Positions 17,465 through 25,900 of a stretch of 64,000 nt of DNA are shown here, piece after piece. The position numbers and the translations under genes were made by a program. How positions within the stretch are numbered: the first letter of the stretch is position 1; each line of letters opens with the position of its first letter. The notes beneath the pieces were generated by a model. That model saw only the letters and a program-made list of their open reading frames with translations. It was not told the origin of the DNA and did not search any database. Source of the DNA: Psychromicrobium lacuslunae (GTDB lineage: Bacteria > Actinomycetota > Actinomycetes > Actinomycetales > Micrococcaceae); contig NZ_CP011005.1 in NCBI RefSeq assembly GCF_000950575.1, positions 1,736,001 to 1,800,000 of the forward strand, in the 5' to 3' direction.

Positions 17465-18412
17465 CTAGCCCTTGATAGCGCCGGTAATGACGCCCTTATT
17501 GAAGTGTTTTTGGATGAAGGGATAAATCAGCAGAATGGGCACCAGCGCCACCACCACCACGGCCATCTGCATGGACTGCGGCGGCGGAGCGGTGCTGACG
17601 CCGAGTTGATCGGCCAGCGAGCCGCCCTGCACCACGAAGTTCCGCAACACCAGTTGCACCGGGTAGAGCGTCTTGTCATTGATGTAGAGCAGGGCGTTGA
17701 AGAAGGCGTTCCAGAAGCCGACCGCGTAGAACAGCCCAACGACGGCGATCACGGCTTTGGAGAGCGGCAGCACGATTCGCCACAAAATGGTGAAGTCGCT
17801 GGCCCCGTCCACCTTGGCGCTTTCGATCAGTTCCTGCGGCAGCCCCATGAAGAAGGAACGCATCACCACAAAGTTGAAGGCGACGAAGATGCCGGGCAGG
17901 ATCAGCGACCAAATGGTGTTCAGCAGCCCGAGCTGTTTGATCATCAGGAACATCGGGATCAGACCGGGCGCGAACAGCAGGGTGAAGAGCACTAAGAGCA
18001 GTGCGGGCCGCGAGAAAAGCACCGGGCGGCTGGTGGCATAGGCCATCGTAATGGTGACGAAGAGCGCGAGCGCAGTACCGATCACCGTCACAAAGGTGCT
18101 GACGCCGAGCGCGCGGATCATGAAAGCGCTGCTGAAAATGGTCTGGTAAGCCTGAAAGGTAGGTCGCTCCGGCCAGAGCACGTAGCCGCCAGAAGAAATC
18201 AATTGTTTGTCATCCGCCAGCGAGGTGGAGACCACCAGCAGCAACGGCACCAAAATAGAAAGCGAAATCAGGCCAATGATGACTGACTTGAGCAGTTGGT
18301 AGCCGATTGATGGCTTCTCTTTCCACGCCGGCCGCTTTGAGTTGTAAGTCAGGCCTTCGCTACGGGCTCGGCGCTTCGCGGTCATTTTTGTGATTTCTGT
18401 CAGCGTGCTCAT
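17465..18412 (-). CDS. CUT1 ABC sugar permease (LplC/MalG-like)
   Basis: A 315-residue inner-membrane permease with about six hydrophobic segments. The cytoplasmic EAA loop, which docks the ATPase, is present as ELIESAKVDGASDFTILWRI, and the C-terminus ends in KHFNKGVITGAIKG, a hallmark of this permease group. Its ATG overlaps the stop of the partner permease (ATGA). With the partner it forms the channel for the binding protein at 15721. No ATPase gene is in the operon, so a shared MsiK/UgpC-type ATPase encoded elsewhere must be used. Confidence 0.94.
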   Translation of the reverse strand: MSTLTEITKMTAKRRARSEGLTYNSKRPAWKEKPSIGYQLLKSVIIGLISLSILVPLLLVVSTSLADDKQLISSGGYVLWPERPTFQAYQTIFSSAFMIRALGVSTFVTVIGTALALFVTITMAYATSRPVLFSRPALLLVLFTLLFAPGLIPMFLMIKQLGLLNTIWSLILPGIFVAFNFVVMRSFFMGLPQELIESAKVDGASDFTILWRIVLPLSKAVIAVVGLFYAVGFWNAFFNALLYINDKTLYPVQLVLRNFVVQGGSLADQLGVSTAPPPQSMQMAVVVVALVPILLIYPFIQKHFNKGVITGAIKG

Positions 18413-19419
18413 CGTGCGTTCTCCTTCGCCAAGCGGCGGGCCTTGCGTGAGTTGTTCTTGGCGATCTTGGGTGCTGATTGGAAGATGCCCGACTCACCGA
18501 AGCGATGGGCGACCTTATTGGCGATGTAGATCAAAATCGCACCAACGACGCCCTTAGCCAGACCGGCCGCGGCTCCAGAACTCCAACCACCGCCAACCAC
18601 TCCGGAGAAGTAGGTAAAGGTGTCGAGCACTTCAGCAGCTCCCGGGCCCACCGCGTCTCGTTGTAAGAGGAACTGTTCGAATCCGACGCTGAGAATATCT
18701 CCGATTCGCAGGATGAGCAGCAAGATGATCACCGCACGCAGCCCCGGCAGGGTAACGTGCCACATTCTGCGCCAACGCCCTGCGCCGTCGGCCGCGGCCG
18801 CCTCGTAGAGCGAGGTATCGATCTGGGCGAGTGCGGCCAGGAAGATAATCATTGCCCAGCCGGCGTCTTTCCAAACCAGTTGAATGGTGGAGAGCAAGGG
18901 GAAGGTGTCCGGGTTAGTCATGAACGGGACGACGTCGAGACCCCATTGTCGGAGCAGATTATTCACCAGGCCTGCGCCGCCAAGCATTTGTTGGAAGAGC
19001 GCTATCACCAGCACCCAAGACAGGAAATGCGGTAAATACACCACACTCTGGAACCAGCGGCGCAGTTTCGAACTCATCAGCGAGTCCACGATCAAGGCCA
19101 AGCCGAGCGGCACTGGGAAGAAGAGCACCAGCTGCCAGACCGCTAACACCAGGGTGTTCCGCAGCGCCGTCCAGAAGTCCGGGTTATCGAAGAGATCGAT
19201 GAAGTTCTGCCAGCCCACCCAATCGCTATTGCCGATGCCGAGGAACGGTTGGTAGTCCTGGAAGGCGATCACATTGCCCAGGATCGGGACATAGAAGAAC
19301 AGCAGCAGGAACAGCAGCCCCGGCACCATCAGCAAGAGCATCCGCCAATCGCGTTTGAATCTGGTTCGCAATGGCAGCTTGCTGGGTTTTTCGCGCTTCC
19401 TCAGGGCGGCGGTCGACAT
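18409..19419 (-). CDS. CUT1 ABC sugar permease (LplB-like)
   Basis: A 336-residue inner-membrane permease and first gene of the sugar operon. Six or seven hydrophobic segments follow a basic N-terminus (RTRFKRDWRMLLLM). The EAA loop is SLYEAAAADGAGRWRRMWHV, and NVIAFQDYQPF with SDWVGWQNF is characteristic of LplB/YtcP-type permeases. A promoter with TTGCAA and TATGGT boxes and a LacI-type operator lie 55-100 bp upstream of the ATG. The Shine-Dalgarno (GAGAGGGG) is somewhat far from the ATG. Confidence 0.93.
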   Translation of the reverse strand: MSTAALRKREKPSKLPLRTRFKRDWRMLLLMVPGLLFLLLFFYVPILGNVIAFQDYQPFLGIGNSDWVGWQNFIDLFDNPDFWTALRNTLVLAVWQLVLFFPVPLGLALIVDSLMSSKLRRWFQSVVYLPHFLSWVLVIALFQQMLGGAGLVNNLLRQWGLDVVPFMTNPDTFPLLSTIQLVWKDAGWAMIIFLAALAQIDTSLYEAAAADGAGRWRRMWHVTLPGLRAVIILLLILRIGDILSVGFEQFLLQRDAVGPGAAEVLDTFTYFSGVVGGGWSSGAAAGLAKGVVGAILIYIANKVAHRFGESGIFQSAPKIAKNNSRKARRLAKENAR

Positions 19420-19473
19420 TCGGGCCGGTCCCCTCTCTGCTAGATGTCAGCCGTAGTGACTCAGCTCACAGTC

Positions 19474-19519
19474 TGTTAATCGTTTAACAAACCATAAAGA
19501 AGTTTGGGGAAGATTGCAA
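19474..19519 (-). promoter_or_regulatory. Sugar-operon promoter with LacI-type operator
   Basis: On the minus strand TTGCAA (19514-19519) and TATGGT (19491-19496) are 17 bp apart, good -35 and -10 boxes. Directly downstream lies TGTTAATCGTTTAACA (19474-19489, plus-strand reading), a palindrome with the central CG typical of LacI-family operators. The operator would cover the transcription start, so bound repressor would block RNA polymerase. The regulator gene is four genes away in the same operon arrangement. Confidence 0.75.
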
Positions 19520-19854
19520 GATATTGATTGAAATTGACCGTTACGATCATGTTTCATCATGATTTCAGGCGGCGTGCCCGCAGCTCAGCTCGGTAACGAG
19601 GACCGGGATTCTGACTTCTCAGGGCAAACCAGACCGAACTTCAGGCTCTTGCCGCGTCCAAGCCGGGCTCGGACCTCTTAGACGCGGGCGAGCCCAAAGC
19701 CAGGCGTGAGGGAGGTCAACCAGTGCGGTTGAATCCGGGAACTCCTCCCATCAAGTTCGGAGATAAGCACCGTATAAGCACCTGATAGCGTGCAGACCTC
19801 CGAATTCGACGGAGCTGCCCCTGCCGCCGGTATACCAAGACATCCATCCCGCGA
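19520..19854. other. Non-coding stretch upstream of sugar operon
   Basis: This stretch belongs to the 543-bp interval between the sugar operon and the phosphatase gene. It holds a small dyad ATCATG-TTTCAT-CATGAT (19546-19563), possibly a second regulator site, and a short GGGCTCG/CGAGCCC hairpin (19665-19695). A frame of 78 codons crosses it but begins inside palindrome copy 2 and has no ribosome-binding site, so no gene is called. Confidence 0.6.
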
Positions 19855-19923
19855 TCTCGCCGAGTGTGCAGATCTACACCTTAAAACGACCTCAGAAGGT
19901 GTAGATCTGCACACTCGGCGAGA
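19855..19923 (-). repeat. Palindromic repeat family, copy 2
   Basis: Perfect 28-bp arms (19855-19882 and 19896-19923) around a 13-base loop. The arm contains CGAGTGTGCAGATCTACA as in copy 1, and the loop strand reads CGTTTTAAGG on the minus strand. It ends 39 bp past the stop codon of the phosphatase gene. No U-run follows on either strand. Confidence 0.92.
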
Positions 19924-19962
19924 AAGGGACGTGGAAGCGGAAAGTGACGCAGCTCGGTGCGG

Positions 19963-20736
19963 TCAGTCAGACTCCGGGGCCAGCACGAGCAGGCTAGCGT
20001 CGTCGGCTTTTTCGCCGATCTCACGCTGATGGCGGCGCAGCTCAGTCATCAATTGTTGCGCGGCTAGCGGATCGCTCGCGGTTTCCAAAAACTCTGCCGG
20101 ACCGCCGACCAAGCCCAGATCCACTGCTCGCCAGGCTCCGTCGCTCGCCATCACCAGACGTTCCGGAAAACCACATTGCACTACCAAGGCGTGGTCAGCT
20201 GCCTCAGGTTCGCGCCGCGCCACCCAGAGCCCCTCCGGGCTGTTCCGCCGACGTCGCGAGGCGGCCAGCTCTTCGAGCGTCCAGGACGCCCCAGGGTCGG
20301 CCAGAGAAGAAATGACATGCCGCAGGCCACCGCCCCGCTCCTGGACCACGACATGACAATCGGCGAGTGAGAGCACTTCGACACCGTCCGGACGGAGCTG
20401 AGCGAGCGAGAGCGCTGCCGAAGGAAACCGAATCGACTCGGAGCCTACCAGGGATCCGGCTTGCCGATCGATGCCCTGCAAGGCTCGGCCTAGGAGCTCG
20501 CGGGCGCCGAATTCTTGGCCTGCAACCGGCCCTATCGAGCTCTCCGCAGCGGCCAATTCAATGTTCAACGCGGCCGCCAGCCAGGCCGGATCGGTCGAGG
20601 CCGGCAAGCCGAGCGGTTCAAGTACCGAGGTGGCACCGTCAATCATCCAGGCCAGGCCACCGGCAAAGCCGCAAGCGTCCTCCATTGGATGATTATCACC
20701 CTCGGTCTGCACCCGAACGAGATGCCGCCAGCGCAT
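19963..20736 (-). CDS. PPM/PP2C-type protein phosphatase-like protein
   Basis: A 257-residue protein. PPM-type landmarks are in order: EDACGFAGGLAWMIDGATSV near residue 20 (acidic metal ligands), VLSLADCHVVV, RLVMASDGAWRAV and DDASLLVL at the C-terminus, matching the DG, TDG and DDaT motifs of metal-dependent Ser/Thr phosphatases. The ATG at 20736 was chosen for AGGAGAGG upstream; a TTG at 20763 would extend it by nine residues. The gene stands alone between palindrome copies 2 and 3. No partner kinase is nearby. Function is inferred; the target is unknown. Confidence 0.78.
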   Translation of the reverse strand: MRWRHLVRVQTEGDNHPMEDACGFAGGLAWMIDGATSVLEPLGLPASTDPAWLAAALNIELAAAESSIGPVAGQEFGARELLGRALQGIDRQAGSLVGSESIRFPSAALSLAQLRPDGVEVLSLADCHVVVQERGGGLRHVISSLADPGASWTLEELAASRRRRNSPEGLWVARREPEAADHALVVQCGFPERLVMASDGAWRAVDLGLVGGPAEFLETASDPLAAQQLMTELRRHQREIGEKADDASLLVLAPESD

Positions 20737-20773
20737 GGGCACCGCCTCTCCTGGAACCCTCAAAGATAACCAT

Positions 20774-20830
20774 CGAGTGTGCAGTTCTACATCTTAAAAC
20801 CACTCACAAAGATGTAGAGCTGCACACTCG
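20774..20830 (-). repeat. Palindromic repeat family, copy 3
   Basis: Arms of 22 bp (20774-20795 and 20809-20830) with one T-G wobble and a 13-base loop. The left arm starts CGAGTGTGCAGTTCTACA. The minus-strand loop reads GGTTTTAAG. It ends 30 bp past the gatB stop codon and about 37 bp before the phosphatase start, so it lies in the gap between two minus-strand genes. Confidence 0.92.
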
Positions 20831-20860
20831 CGGAACGCGAAAGGTGCTGTTTCTGCTCAA

Positions 20861-22366
20861 CTACCCCTCGACGCCGAGCGTCTTGAGGATCAGTTCTCGC
20901 ACCCGAGCGGCATCGGCCTGGCCGCGGGTCACCTTCATCACGCCGCCGACAATCGCACCAACGGCCTGCACCTTGCCGCCACGGATCTTCTCGGCAACGT
21001 CCGGCTGAGCAGCCAGCGCCTCGTCAATAGCGGCTTGCAGTGCGCCATCGTCGGAGACAACCTCCAGGCCACGTGCGGCGACCACTTCGGTGGCGCTGCC
21101 TTCACCAGCCAGCACACCATCGAGTACATCGCGCGCCAGCTTGTCATTGATCTTGCCCGAGTCGATCAAGCCCTGCAGTTCGACCACCACAGCGGGACTG
21201 ATGCCCAGCTCAGCGGGCTCGACCTCGGCCAGTTTGGCGCGGCGGGCAATCTCGCCCATCCACCACTTACGAGCCACCGCAGCAGAGGCCCCGGCGGTGA
21301 TGGTCGCCTCAATTTCGTCAAGGATTCCGGCGTTCACCACATCACGGAACTCCAGATCGCTATAACCCCATTCAGCCTTCAGTCTCTTGCGACGTTCGGC
21401 CGGCGGTTCGGGCAATTGAGCGCGCAATTCCTCGACCCACTCCGGGGACGCCACCACCGGGACCAGATCTGGTTCCGGGAAGTAACGGTAATCATCGGCA
21501 TCGGACTTAGGCCGACCGGAGGTGGTGGAACGAGTGTCCTCGTGCCAGTGCCGGGTCTCCTGCACAATCTTCTGGCCGGCATCAAGCACCCCGGCATGGC
21601 GTTCCATTTCAAAGCGCACAGCATGCTCAACGGCACGCAGCGAGTTCACATTCTTAGTCTCGGTCCGGGTGCCTAGCGTCGAGCTGCCCTTCGGCATCAG
21701 CGAAACGTTAGCGTCACAACGCACGTTTCCGCGTTCCATTCGAGCATCCGAAACACCCAGGTTCTTCACGATCTCGCGAATTGCCGCAACATATGCCTTG
21801 GCCAGTTCCGGAGCCCGCTCCCCCGCACCGAGAATCGGCTTGGTAACGATCTCCACCAGCGGCACACCAGCCCGGTTGTAATCCACCAGCGAGTAGTCAG
21901 CACCCTGAATTCGGCCAGTCGCGCCGCCCAGGTGAGTCAGCTTGCCGGCGTCCTCTTCCATGTGCGCACGCTCAATTTCGACCCGGAAAACGGTGCCATC
22001 GGAGAGCTCAATATCGAGGTACCCGTCGTAAGCGATTGGCTCATCAAACTGTGAGGTCTGAAAGTTCTTTGGGGTGTCCGGGTAGAAGTAATTCTTCCGG
22101 GCGAAACGGCAGAACTCGGCAATCTTGCAGTTCAGCGCCAGCCCGATTTTGATCGAGCTTTCGACAGCGGCCTTGTTCACCACCGGCAGCACGCCAGGCA
22201 AGCCCAGATCGACCTCGTTGACATTCGTGTTCGGCACATCACCGAAGGCATTCGGTGCCGAGGAGAACATCTTGGTCACGGTGTTCAGTTCAACGTGAAC
22301 TTCAAAACCGAGTGCCGGATCGTAACGTTCCAGCACCTCGTCGAAGGGAACCAAAGTCTCTGTCAT
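20861..22366 (-). CDS. gatB: Asp-tRNA(Asn)/Glu-tRNA(Gln) amidotransferase subunit B
   Basis: A 501-residue kinase/tRNA-binding subunit of GatCAB. It activates misacylated Glu-tRNA(Gln) or Asp-tRNA(Asn) with ATP. Recognised blocks are [10 protein letters not shown] at the N-terminus, [35 protein letters not shown] and [15 protein letters not shown], followed by the C-terminal helical and YqeY tail domains ([16 protein letters not shown]). Its ATG overlaps the gatA stop, so the operon is translationally coupled. Length is normal for the family. Confidence 0.98.
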   Translation of the reverse strand: MTETLVPFDEVLERYDPALGFEVHVELNTVTKMFSSAPNAFGDVPNTNVNEVDLGLPGVLPVVNKAAVESSIKIGLALNCKIAEFCRFARKNYFYPDTPKNFQTSQFDEPIAYDGYLDIELSDGTVFRVEIERAHMEEDAGKLTHLGGATGRIQGADYSLVDYNRAGVPLVEIVTKPILGAGERAPELAKAYVAAIREIVKNLGVSDARMERGNVRCDANVSLMPKGSSTLGTRTETKNVNSLRAVEHAVRFEMERHAGVLDAGQKIVQETRHWHEDTRSTTSGRPKSDADDYRYFPEPDLVPVVASPEWVEELRAQLPEPPAERRKRLKAEWGYSDLEFRDVVNAGILDEIEATITAGASAAVARKWWMGEIARRAKLAEVEPAELGISPAVVVELQGLIDSGKINDKLARDVLDGVLAGEGSATEVVAARGLEVVSDDGALQAAIDEALAAQPDVAEKIRGGKVQAVGAIVGGVMKVTRGQADAARVRELILKTLGVEG

Positions 22367-23928
22367 TATTTGCCTCCCAAATCAGGGGTGTGCAGCTGAG
22401 GAGTGTTTCCGGCGGATGCGCCGTTCAAAAGCGGTGCCTTATCAAGGATCGAGCCGCCCCAGGCTGCTTCATGCATGGCTTCCAAAGCAGCACCGACCCG
22501 GTAAAGCCGGGCATCTTCGCGGGCCGGAGCCAGCAGCTGAATACCGGAGGGCAGTCCATCTTCCTCGGCCAAGCCATTGGGCAGCGACATGCCGGGCACA
22601 CCAGCCAGGTTCGCAGGGATAGTGGCAACGTCATTGAGGTACATCGCCAGCGGATCGGCCATCTTCTCACCGAACTTGAAGGCGGTGGTCGGGGCGGTCG
22701 GCGAAACCAGTACATCGGCTTGGCTGAAGGCGGCGTCGAAGTCGCGCTGGATCAGCGTCCGAACCTTCTGCGCCGAACCGTAGTAAGCGTCGTAGTAACC
22801 GGCCGAAAGTGCATAAACACCTAAGATGATGCGGCGCTTCACTTCCTCGCCGAAGCCGGCAGCGCGGGTCGCTCCCATCACTCGCTCAATGGTCAGCGGG
22901 CCATCCTTGGGCAGCTCGCGCAGGCCGAACCGGACGCCGTCGAACTTTGCCAGGTTACTGGAAGCCTCGGAGGGCAGAATCAGGTAGTAAGCGGCCAGCG
23001 CGTAGCTGAAACTGGGGCAGGAGACCTCCACGATCTCGGCACCAGCGCTGCGGAATAACTCCAGAGATTCCTGGAAACGAGCCTCAACGCCGGCCTGGTA
23101 GCCTTCGCCGCCGAGTTCCTTGATGACACCGAGTCGGACGCCGGAGAGATCGCCCAAAGCACCCTGCCGAGCGGCATCGACCAGCCCGGTACACGGGTCA
23201 GTCAACGAGGTGGAATCCTGCGGGTCGTGCCCGCCAATCACTTCGTGCAGCAGCGCCGCGTCCAGCACGGTCCGCGAGACCGGGCCGATCTGATCCAGCG
23301 AAGACGCCAGCGCGATCGCACCGTAACGGGAAACCCCGCCATAGGTCGGCTTCACCCCGACCGTGCCGGTCACCGCACCAGGTTGCCGAATCGAGCCACC
23401 GGTATCGGTGCCGAGGGCTAGCGGAGCCTCAAAGGCGGCGACGGCGGCCGCCGAACCACCGCCGGAACCACCGGGAATGCGCTCCAGATCCCAGGGATTG
23501 CGGGTCGGTCCGTAGGCCGAGTGCTCGGTTGAGGAACCCATTGCGAATTCATCGAGGTTTGTCTTGCCCAGAATTGGCATCCCGGCGGCGCGCAGTTTCT
23601 TCACTACGGTGGCGTCGTAGGGGCTGTGCCAGCCCTCAAGGATCTTGGAACCAGCGGTGGTCGGCTGACCGACGGTGACGATCATGTCCTTGACCGCGAT
23701 CGGCACGCCGGCCAAATGATGCAGTTCTTCACCAGCGGCCCGCTTCTCATCGATGCCACGGGCGACGGCGAGCGCTTCTTCGGTATTGACGTGCAGGAAA
23801 GCGTGAATATCACCGTCTACTTCGGCAATCCGATCCAGTTGCGCCTGAGTCGCCTCGACGCTGGAGACTTCACCGGCAGCAAGCTTGCTGGCCAGCGCGT
23901 CGGCGGAGAGTTTTGTCAGTTCGTTCAT
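22366..23928 (-). CDS. gatA: Asp-tRNA(Asn)/Glu-tRNA(Gln) amidotransferase subunit A
   Basis: A 520-residue amidase-signature enzyme that liberates ammonia from glutamine for GatB. The Ser-cisSer-Lys triad is K80 (IAVKDMI), S155 ([14 protein letters not shown]) and S179 ([13 protein letters not shown]). It starts [16 protein letters not shown]. The ATG overlaps the gatC stop (TAATG). The length fits the family, with a C-terminal tail of some 25 residues after the catalytic core ([17 protein letters not shown]). Confidence 0.98.
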   Translation of the reverse strand: MNELTKLSADALASKLAAGEVSSVEATQAQLDRIAEVDGDIHAFLHVNTEEALAVARGIDEKRAAGEELHHLAGVPIAVKDMIVTVGQPTTAGSKILEGWHSPYDATVVKKLRAAGMPILGKTNLDEFAMGSSTEHSAYGPTRNPWDLERIPGGSGGGSAAAVAAFEAPLALGTDTGGSIRQPGAVTGTVGVKPTYGGVSRYGAIALASSLDQIGPVSRTVLDAALLHEVIGGHDPQDSTSLTDPCTGLVDAARQGALGDLSGVRLGVIKELGGEGYQAGVEARFQESLELFRSAGAEIVEVSCPSFSYALAAYYLILPSEASSNLAKFDGVRFGLRELPKDGPLTIERVMGATRAAGFGEEVKRRIILGVYALSAGYYDAYYGSAQKVRTLIQRDFDAAFSQADVLVSPTAPTTAFKFGEKMADPLAMYLNDVATIPANLAGVPGMSLPNGLAEEDGLPSGIQLLAPAREDARLYRVGAALEAMHEAAWGGSILDKAPLLNGASAGNTPQLHTPDLGGK

Positions 23929-24224
23929 TAGTCCTCCTCCAGAATCGCCGGAACCTTGAAGCGGCCGTCCTCGGCGTCCGGTGCCCCGGAGAGGGCCTGC
24001 TCTTGGCTGAGCAGTTGACCGACCACGTCCTCGCGCAGCACATTGCTGAGCGGAATCGGGTGTGAGGTCGCCGGTACTTCTGGCCCGGCAATCTCGCTCA
24101 CGGATTTAACCGAATCGACGATGACGGCGAGCTCGCCAGCCATCCGGTCCAATTCGGCATCGGACATGTCAATATGCGCCAGCCGCGCGAGGTGCGCGAC
24201 GTCGTCACGATTGATTTCAGTCAT
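23928..24224 (-). CDS. gatC: Asp-tRNA(Asn)/Glu-tRNA(Gln) amidotransferase subunit C
   Basis: A 98-residue subunit that wraps GatA and GatB together and stabilises the complex. Family features are [17 protein letters not shown] near the N-terminus and [17 protein letters not shown] with GRFKVPAIL at the end. CAGGGAG precedes the ATG. It is the first gene of gatC-gatA-gatB; a long hairpin (24255-24311) lies just upstream of the start. Confidence 0.97.
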   Translation of the reverse strand: MTEINRDDVAHLARLAHIDMSDAELDRMAGELAVIVDSVKSVSEIAGPEVPATSHPIPLSNVLREDVVGQLLSQEQALSGAPDAEDGRFKVPAILEED

Positions 24225-24254
24225 GGGACTCCCTGGAAAAAACAGCAGTGGTTC

Positions 24255-24311
24255 TTCCCTAGTCTAGCTAACCTGGTTATCCGAGATCACCAAGTTAGCT
24301 AGACTCGGGAA
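24255..24311. repeat. Long hairpin upstream of gatCAB
   Basis: Arms of 23 bp (24255-24277 and 24289-24311) with two mismatches around an 11-base loop. The core AGTCTAGCTAAC / GTTAGCTAGACT is a perfect 12-bp match. It lies between the GNAT stop and gatC, both minus-strand. TTTTTT occurs some 15 bases further on in that direction, so it might end upstream transcripts or act as a leader structure. Its sequence is unrelated to the four-copy family. Confidence 0.7.
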
Positions 24312-24348
24312 ACAACTCCGAGGGCTGCGACCGATACGGAAAGTCAGC

Positions 24349-24867
24349 TCACACTTCCAGCCGGTAAACCCGCAGCCAGGCGAGCGTTTTTGGTTCGGTT
24401 TCCCGCTCCACCGTCCAGTCGCGCTCCGGGACGCGTTGGAAGCCGAGCGAACGGTAAAGCGCGTGAGCGCTGGTCCAATCGTCGCCGGTGCTCAGGCTGA
24501 CCGCTTCAATGCCCGGCAGCGAACGGGCTACTTCGATCACCCCAGCGACCATCGCCCGGCCGATTCCGCCACGCTGCACCGCCGGATCGACCACCAAAAT
24601 ACGCATCAGCAACTCGCCGGGCAGCGCGATATCGGCAAAGGGCTCACCATAGCTAGCTAGCGTCACCGCGCCGACCAACTCGCCCTCTCGAAGTGCCACC
24701 CAGATTTGTGCCGCCTCTGCCCGCTCTGCGACGCGTTGGATTTGCTGCATATAGGGATGCTCAGCTGAGTCGAAATGGCCGGCGCTCAGGTAGGAATCAC
24801 GGGTGATTCTGGCGATCTCCGGATAATCAGCAGGCTGCGCGGGTCTAAAGTCAATCACTAGACCCAC
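24349..24867 (-). CDS. GNAT-family acetyltransferase
   Basis: A 172-residue N-acetyltransferase. The acetyl-CoA motif is present as VVDPAVQRGGIGRAMVAG, preceded by the beta strand LLMRILVVD and followed by SLSTGDDWTSAHALYRSLGF. The start is a GTG overlapping the lipid-kinase gene by 10 bp; an equally good GTG at 24858 overlaps the kinase stop as TAGTG, so translation is coupled either way. The acceptor substrate is unknown. Confidence 0.87.
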   Translation of the reverse strand: MGLVIDFRPAQPADYPEIARITRDSYLSAGHFDSAEHPYMQQIQRVAERAEAAQIWVALREGELVGAVTLASYGEPFADIALPGELLMRILVVDPAVQRGGIGRAMVAGVIEVARSLPGIEAVSLSTGDDWTSAHALYRSLGFQRVPERDWTVERETEPKTLAWLRVYRLEV

Positions 24868-25766
24868 AATGTCAGAGCAGCCGGGACCAGATCAATTTGC
24901 CTCGGCAACGCGCCGACACGTTCACCATCGGCATAGCTCACCAAGCTTTGGTTGCCGGGAAGTTCGGCTTCGATCCGCACCGAACGCACCCGGCGGATGC
25001 TCACCTCGGGCTCGCCGATATGACGTCCGGAGAACACTTTAGGGAAAAGCGCCACGAGCCGCAGTCGCGACATTGGGGCCACCACGAAGAGGTCGAGTTC
25101 ACCGTCGCTCAGCTGGGCGTCGGGAGTAATTTTCATGCCACCGCCGAGAGATGTCCCGTTCGCGACCGCAATCAGCATTGCCTCAAGTTCCTCGGCTACT
25201 CCGTCGACCACCAGGCGATAGCGGATCGGCCGGAAAGTGGCCAGTTCGCGAACAATCGCCAAGTTGTACCGCTGCCTGCCCTTGGGCCAGCGCCAGCCGT
25301 TCGCCCGTTCATTCACCCGGGCGTCGAATCCAGCGGAAAAAGATACCGCAAAAAACTCTTCTTCGCGGTCTGAGGAGACTTTCCCCAGGTCAATGCTGAG
25401 GGGCTGCTGCGCGCCAGCCAGGAAGCGCTGCACCGCCGCCGGAATGTCACCCAGCGGCAGCCCGAGGCTACGCGCTGCGTCGTTGCCGGTGCCGACCGGG
25501 ATCAGCCCCATTGGGGTCGGCGGAACTGCCTCACTGGCCAGCACGTTGACGCCTAGATGAACCATTCCGTCGCCACCCACCATCAGCAGCGCGTCGACGC
25601 CTTGCTGCACGGCTTGACGCACCGAGGCAGTGAGCGCTTGATAGTTGGTTTCCCGCAGCAGCACCGGCTGATGCCCAGCCGCGCGCAACAATTCGAGCAC
25701 CCGCTCTCCGCTGCCCCGGCTGCTGCCGAAGGCCGCCTGCGGGTTGACCGCCACCGCGATCTTCAT
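24858..25766 (-). CDS. Diacylglycerol/lipid kinase (YegS/DagK-like)
   Basis: A 302-residue lipid kinase. The nucleotide-binding GGDGM motif (normally GGDGT) is in LMVGGDGMVHLG, followed by GLIPVGTGNDAARSLGLP; TSLGGGMKITPDAQLSDGELDLF marks the C-terminal domain. The ATG at 25766 has GGGAGAGGG upstream and gives the normal MKIAVAVNPQAA start; an upstream ATG at 25799 adds 11 non-conserved residues. Substrate may be diacylglycerol or another membrane lipid. It is coupled to the downstream GNAT gene. The divergent neighbour is the J-domain gene. Confidence 0.92.
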   Translation of the reverse strand: MKIAVAVNPQAAFGSSRGSGERVLELLRAAGHQPVLLRETNYQALTASVRQAVQQGVDALLMVGGDGMVHLGVNVLASEAVPPTPMGLIPVGTGNDAARSLGLPLGDIPAAVQRFLAGAQQPLSIDLGKVSSDREEEFFAVSFSAGFDARVNERANGWRWPKGRQRYNLAIVRELATFRPIRYRLVVDGVAEELEAMLIAVANGTSLGGGMKITPDAQLSDGELDLFVVAPMSRLRLVALFPKVFSGRHIGEPEVSIRRVRSVRIEAELPGNQSLVSYADGERVGALPRQIDLVPAALTLWV

Positions 25767-25900
25767 CGTGCCCTCTCCCGACGCTGCATGTTCCTCCACG
25801 ATTCAAGTCCTGGCGCCGACAGAATTGCCAAGCTCAGCTTCAATGACGCACCATATTACGGGCTGAAGACCCGCTCAGCTAACGCGTGGAAAGGCCTTTT

